In this document: in pieces, positions 6,554 through 8,696 of the stretch
How the letters are laid out: every line of letters starts with the position of its first letter
Numbering within the stretch: the stretch's first letter is position 1
NCBI GenBank assembly: GCA_022709445.1
Contig: JAKLIU010000070.1
Span: 1 to 8,696 of the forward strand
Length of the DNA: 8,696 nucleotides
Direction: 5' to 3'
Origin: Spirochaetota bacterium
GTDB taxonomy: Bacteria > Spirochaetota > Spirochaetia > Treponematales > UBA12059
Notes under the pieces: model-generated
Told to the model about the DNA's origin: nothing
Databases searched by the model: none
What the model saw: only the letters and a program-made list of their open reading frames with translations
Translations under genes and position numbers: made by a program

Positions 6554-6558
6554 CAGGC

Positions 6559-6590
6559 TGTTGAAAAAGCCGAAAGCGGCTTTTTCAACA
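6559..6590. terminator. Perfect 14-bp hairpin, likely bidirectional terminator
   Basis: TGTTGAAAAAGCCG (6559-6572) pairs fully with CGGCTTTTTCAACA (6577-6590) around the loop AAAG. The T-run sits inside the stem rather than after it, as in many symmetric bidirectional terminators. It begins six bases after the fecR-like stop codon and is part of the repeat element. Confidence 0.55.
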
Positions 6591-6603
6591 TTCCAATAAC
6601 CCC

Positions 6604-6641
6604 GCAATCGCGGAGAAAACCGAAGGTTTTCGAGCGATTGC
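6604..6641. repeat. Middle nested hairpin of the repeat element
   Basis: The outer stem GCAATCGC (6604-6611) pairs with GCGATTGC (6634-6641). The inner stem GAAAACC (6615-6621) pairs with GGTTTTC (6625-6631) around loop GAA. Small unpaired bases (GGA and GA) lie between the two stems. The nested, near-symmetric form suggests a structure under selection or a mobile-element core. Confidence 0.5.
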
Positions 6642-6642
6642 C

Positions 6643-6683
6643 AGCAGGTTGTTGAAAAGCATCGAGTTTTTCAACAACCTGCT
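6643..6683. terminator. Perfect 16-bp hairpin at the end of the feoB unit
   Basis: AGCAGGTTGTTGAAAA (6643-6658) pairs fully with TTTTCAACAACCTGCT (6668-6683) around a 9-base loop. It begins seven bases beyond the stop of the FeoB-associated gene (read on the - strand) and could end that transcript. It is part of the repeat element. Confidence 0.5.
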
Positions 6684-6689
6684 AGACGC

Positions 6690-6851
6690 TCAACCGCAGC
6701 CGGGACAGCCGTCGCAGGAGGAGCAGGTACCGGGTTTTCCCGTCGGTCCCCGCCTGCGGCTCAGGGCGGCCCCGGCGACGCGCAGCACGACGAAAGCGAG
6801 GGCCGCGGCCACCGCGATTCCGGCGACCGCCACTTGCACGGCCTGGTTCAC
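6690..6851 (-). CDS. FeoB-associated Cys-rich small membrane protein
   Basis: This 53-aa protein starts at GTG 6851, which overlaps the feoB stop codon as GTGA, so the two are translationally coupled. One membrane segment spans roughly residues 4-30 (VQVAVAGIAVAAALAFVVL and onward). A basic SRRR turn follows, then a C-terminal tail with four cysteines in a C-x2-C-x2-C-x2-C array (CSSCDGCPGC, residues 43-52). This layout matches the FeoB-associated Cys-rich membrane protein family found directly after feoB in many anaerobes. The cysteines may bind iron or an Fe-S cluster and assist or regulate Fe2+ passage. That role is inferred from the family and its position. It lacks the winged-helix fold of enteric FeoC. 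Its stop lies 4 bp from the repeat element. Confidence 0.85.
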   Translation of the reverse strand: MNQAVQVAVAGIAVAAALAFVVLRVAGAALSRRRGPTGKPGTCSSCDGCPGCG

Positions 6852-8696
6852 GAAACGCCCCCGATCAGCATGCCTATCCGGTACACGGCCGTGGACAGGA
6901 GCCAGCCCATCCCCAGCATGAACGCCACCGCGAAGGCCAGCCAGCGGTTGCCCAACTCCGCGCGTATCGTGGCGAGCGCCGCGAAGCAGGGCGGTATCAC
7001 CAGTATGAACAGCATGAGCGCGAAGGCGACCAGCGGGCTGAAGCCCGGATCCTCCCTGAGCGCGGCGCGCAGGCCCTCGCTCCGCTCGTCCTCGGCCTCG
7101 CCGGCGCTGTACAGGACGCCCAGGGTGGAGACCACGGTCTCCTTGGCCGCGAAGCCGGTGATCGTGGCGATGGCGACCCGCCAATCGAAGCCCATGGGCC
7201 TGAAGACCGGTTCGATGAATTTCCCGAAGCGGCCGGCAAAGCTGTACTCCAGCGCCAGCCGCGCCCGCATCGCCTCGTCCGCCGGCAGTTCGGCCGAGGC
7301 CGACGCCGTCCCCTGCCCGGCCCCGTCGCCCGACGGCCGATACACGGGGAATACCGTCGCCGCCCAGATGAGCACCGACGCGGCCAGTATCACCGTACCG
7401 GCCTTGCGCACGTACTGCCAGGTCTTCTCGCCCACGTGCCACAGGAGGCCGCGCAGGGTAGGCGCGCGGTACGGCGGCAGCTCCATCACGAACGGCGTCG
7501 AGTCGCCCTTGAGCACGGTCCGCTTGAGCAGCCAGGCCGAGCCAAGGGCCAGCGCCACGCCGACCAGGTAGACCAGCATCACCATGGCCCCGGCGTTGCG
7601 CGGAAAGAAGGCGGCCGACAGGAGCACGTGCACGGGCAGCTTGGCCCCGCAGCTCATGAACGGTATCACCAGGATGGTCACGATGCGGTCGCGCGGGCTC
7701 TTGAGGGTGCGGGCCGCCATGATCGCGGGCACCGAACAGCCGAAACCCAGCATCATGGGGAAGATCGACTGCCCGTGCAGACCGAAGGAATGCAGGAGGC
7801 GGTCGGTCGCGAAGGCCGCGCGGGACATGTAGCCCAGGTCCTCCAGCAGGGAGAGCAGGAAGAACAGGATGACGATGAGCGGCACGAAGGACATGACCCC
7901 GCCCACGCCGCCCAGGATGCCATCGACCAGCAGGGAGCGCAGCGGCCCCTCCGCCATGGCCGAGCCGACGGCGTCGCCCATCCAGCCGAAGCCCGCCTCC
8001 AGCCAGGCCATCGGGGCCGCGCCCAGGGTGAAGGTGAGCTGGAACACGGCCCACAGCACCCCCAGGAAAATGGGCAGGGAAAGGAAGCGGTTCATCACCA
8101 CGCGGTCCACGGCCTCGGTGACCGAGAACGACGCGCGGGCGGAGCGGGTGACGGCCTCGGCCAGAGCTCCCCGGATGTAGCCGTAGCGCCGCTCGGACAC
8201 CACGATCTCCGAGTCGCGGGCGCAGTGCCGCTCGATCCACGCAGACGCGTCGCGGGCCTGCGCGGCGATACGCGCCCCGTCGGGGTGGGCCGCGAGCGCC
8301 TCGAAGGCGTGACCGTCCTTCTCCAGCAGCTTGACCGCCAGCCAGCGCGCCGGGAAGCGTGCCGAGAACTCGGCGTCCGAACGGATGGCCCGCTCCATCG
8401 GCTCGAGGAAGCGCTCCAGCTCGTCGCCGTAGAGGATGTGCTTGCCGCTGGACGCCGGGCCGGACAGGGCCAGGTCGATGGCGTCCAGGAGCCCGTCCAC
8501 CCCGTGCGACCGGGATCCCACGGTCTTGACCAGGGGTATGCCCAGGATGCCGCCCAGGTGCTCCGCGTCGATGCGCAGTCCCTTGGCCTCGGCCTCGTCG
8601 CTCATGTTCAGCGCGCCCACCACCGGGATGCCCAGCTCCTGGAACTGCAGGCACAGGTACAGGTGCCTGGACAGGTTGGTGGAGTCCATCACGTTG
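6848..8696 (-). CDS. feoB: Ferrous iron transporter FeoB (N-terminus outside window)
   Basis: This is FeoB, the GTPase-coupled inner-membrane Fe2+ importer. The last 615 residues are present; the first 80 or so, with the G1 Walker A and DxxG motifs, lie beyond the right edge. It opens with NVMDSTNLSRHLYL and the ALNMSDEAE segment, the FeoB form of the G4 (NxxD) nucleotide-specificity motif, then the rest of the G domain and helical spacer (~40-185). The membrane part contains SLPIFLGVLWAVFQLTF, the gate motifs GFGCSVPAIMAARTL and PFMSCGAKLPVH with their conserved Cys residues, and the second gate region GFAAKETVVSTLG, then IPPCFAALATIRAELG near the end. All match canonical FeoB, and the frame is intact. 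Its stop codon overlaps the GTG of a Cys-rich partner gene. The promoter, and any feoA, lie outside the window. Confidence 0.97.
   Translation of the reverse strand, partial: NVMDSTNLSRHLYLCLQFQELGIPVVGALNMSDEAEAKGLRIDAEHLGGILGIPLVKTVGSRSHGVDGLLDAIDLALSGPASSGKHILYGDELERFLEPMERAIRSDAEFSARFPARWLAVKLLEKDGHAFEALAAHPDGARIAAQARDASAWIERHCARDSEIVVSERRYGYIRGALAEAVTRSARASFSVTEAVDRVVMNRFLSLPIFLGVLWAVFQLTFTLGAAPMAWLEAGFGWMGDAVGSAMAEGPLRSLLVDGILGGVGGVMSFVPLIVILFFLLSLLEDLGYMSRAAFATDRLLHSFGLHGQSIFPMMLGFGCSVPAIMAARTLKSPRDRIVTILVIPFMSCGAKLPVHVLLSAAFFPRNAGAMVMLVYLVGVALALGSAWLLKRTVLKGDSTPFVMELPPYRAPTLRGLLWHVGEKTWQYVRKAGTVILAASVLIWAATVFPVYRPSGDGAGQGTASASAELPADEAMRARLALEYSFAGRFGKFIEPVFRPMGFDWRVAIATITGFAAKETVVSTLGVLYSAGEAEDERSEGLRAALREDPGFSPLVAFALMLFILVIPPCFAALATIRAELGNRWLAFAVAFMLGMGWLLSTAVYRIGMLIGGVS

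Larger units (their letters stand above)
6550..6685. repeat. 136-bp palindromic MITE- or REP-like element between convergent genes
   Basis: The ends are 19-bp inverted repeats with one mismatch: CTAGCAGGCTGTTGAAAAA (6550-6568) and the complement of CTAGCAGGTTGTTGAAAAA (6667-6685). The core unit AGCAGGYTGTTGAAAA occurs three times: 6552-6567 and 6643-6658 forward, 6668-6683 reverse. A shorter TGTTGAAAA lies reversed at 6582-6590. Three hairpins follow one another: 6559-6590, 6604-6641 and 6643-6683. No protein is encoded, and CTAG at both ends could be a target duplication. The element contains the fecR-like stop codon (TAG, 6551-6553) and ends 4 bp before the stop of the FeoB-associated gene. 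Its sequence is visibly more AT-rich than its surroundings. Confidence 0.75.

Noticed and set aside
6550..6685. CRISPR array reading of the repeated AGCAGGYTGTTGAAAA units
   Set aside because: The units differ in orientation and spacing, there are no regular spacers, and no cas gene is nearby. Inverted terminal repeats explain it better.
6852..8654. ~600-codon open frame on the - strand in a different frame from feoB
   Set aside because: Its sequence is Arg/Gly/Ala-rich shadow coding over feoB. Only its last 53 codons (6851-6690) make a real protein, annotated separately.

Overview
The window comes from a GC-rich bacterial chromosome. Lipobox and Sec signals, the FeoB iron transporter and the Nqr-type flavoprotein fit a Gram-negative, probably anaerobic or facultative organism. 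Desulfobacterota or Spirochaetota are plausible, but the sequence alone cannot settle this. I see no tRNA, rRNA, CRISPR array or transposase gene. Coding is dense, and antisense frames stay open for long stretches because of the base composition.

Layout, left to right. (1) Positions 1-1080, + strand: the C-terminal part of an NqrF-like NADH:flavin oxidoreductase, then a conserved 149-aa protein of unknown function. A GC-rich stem-loop (1097-1123) separates them from the next, convergent block. (2) Positions 1131-3822, - strand: three genes in one direction, transcribed from right to left. They encode an AraC-type regulator with a GyrI-like effector domain, a DJ-1/PfpI-family protein with an unusual nucleophile elbow, and an exported protein resembling GT-A glycosyltransferases. 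(3) Positions 3979-5082, + strand: an aminoglycoside-phosphotransferase-fold kinase, divergent from the AraC gene, with a recognisable promoter. Its 3' end overlaps the 3' end of radC (5045-5731, - strand) by 38 bp. (4) Positions 5855-6553, + strand: a FecR-domain lipoprotein, divergent from radC, with a strong Shine-Dalgarno and a sequence resembling half a Fur box in its promoter. (5) Positions 6550-6685: a 136-bp imperfect palindromic element, MITE- or REP-like. It fills the gap between two convergent genes and supplies the stop codon of the fecR-like gene. (6) Positions 6690-8696, - strand: feoB (N-terminus beyond the window) coupled by a GTGA overlap to a 53-aa FeoB-associated Cys-rich membrane protein.

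The right half may be iron-related: the ferrous iron transporter and its small partner face a FecR-like lipoprotein whose upstream region carries a possible Fur half-site. The AraC/DJ-1/exported-protein block looks like a small self-contained regulatory unit of unknown purpose. The repeat element, the Cys/His-bearing FecR lipoprotein and the exported GT-like protein are the least explained parts.
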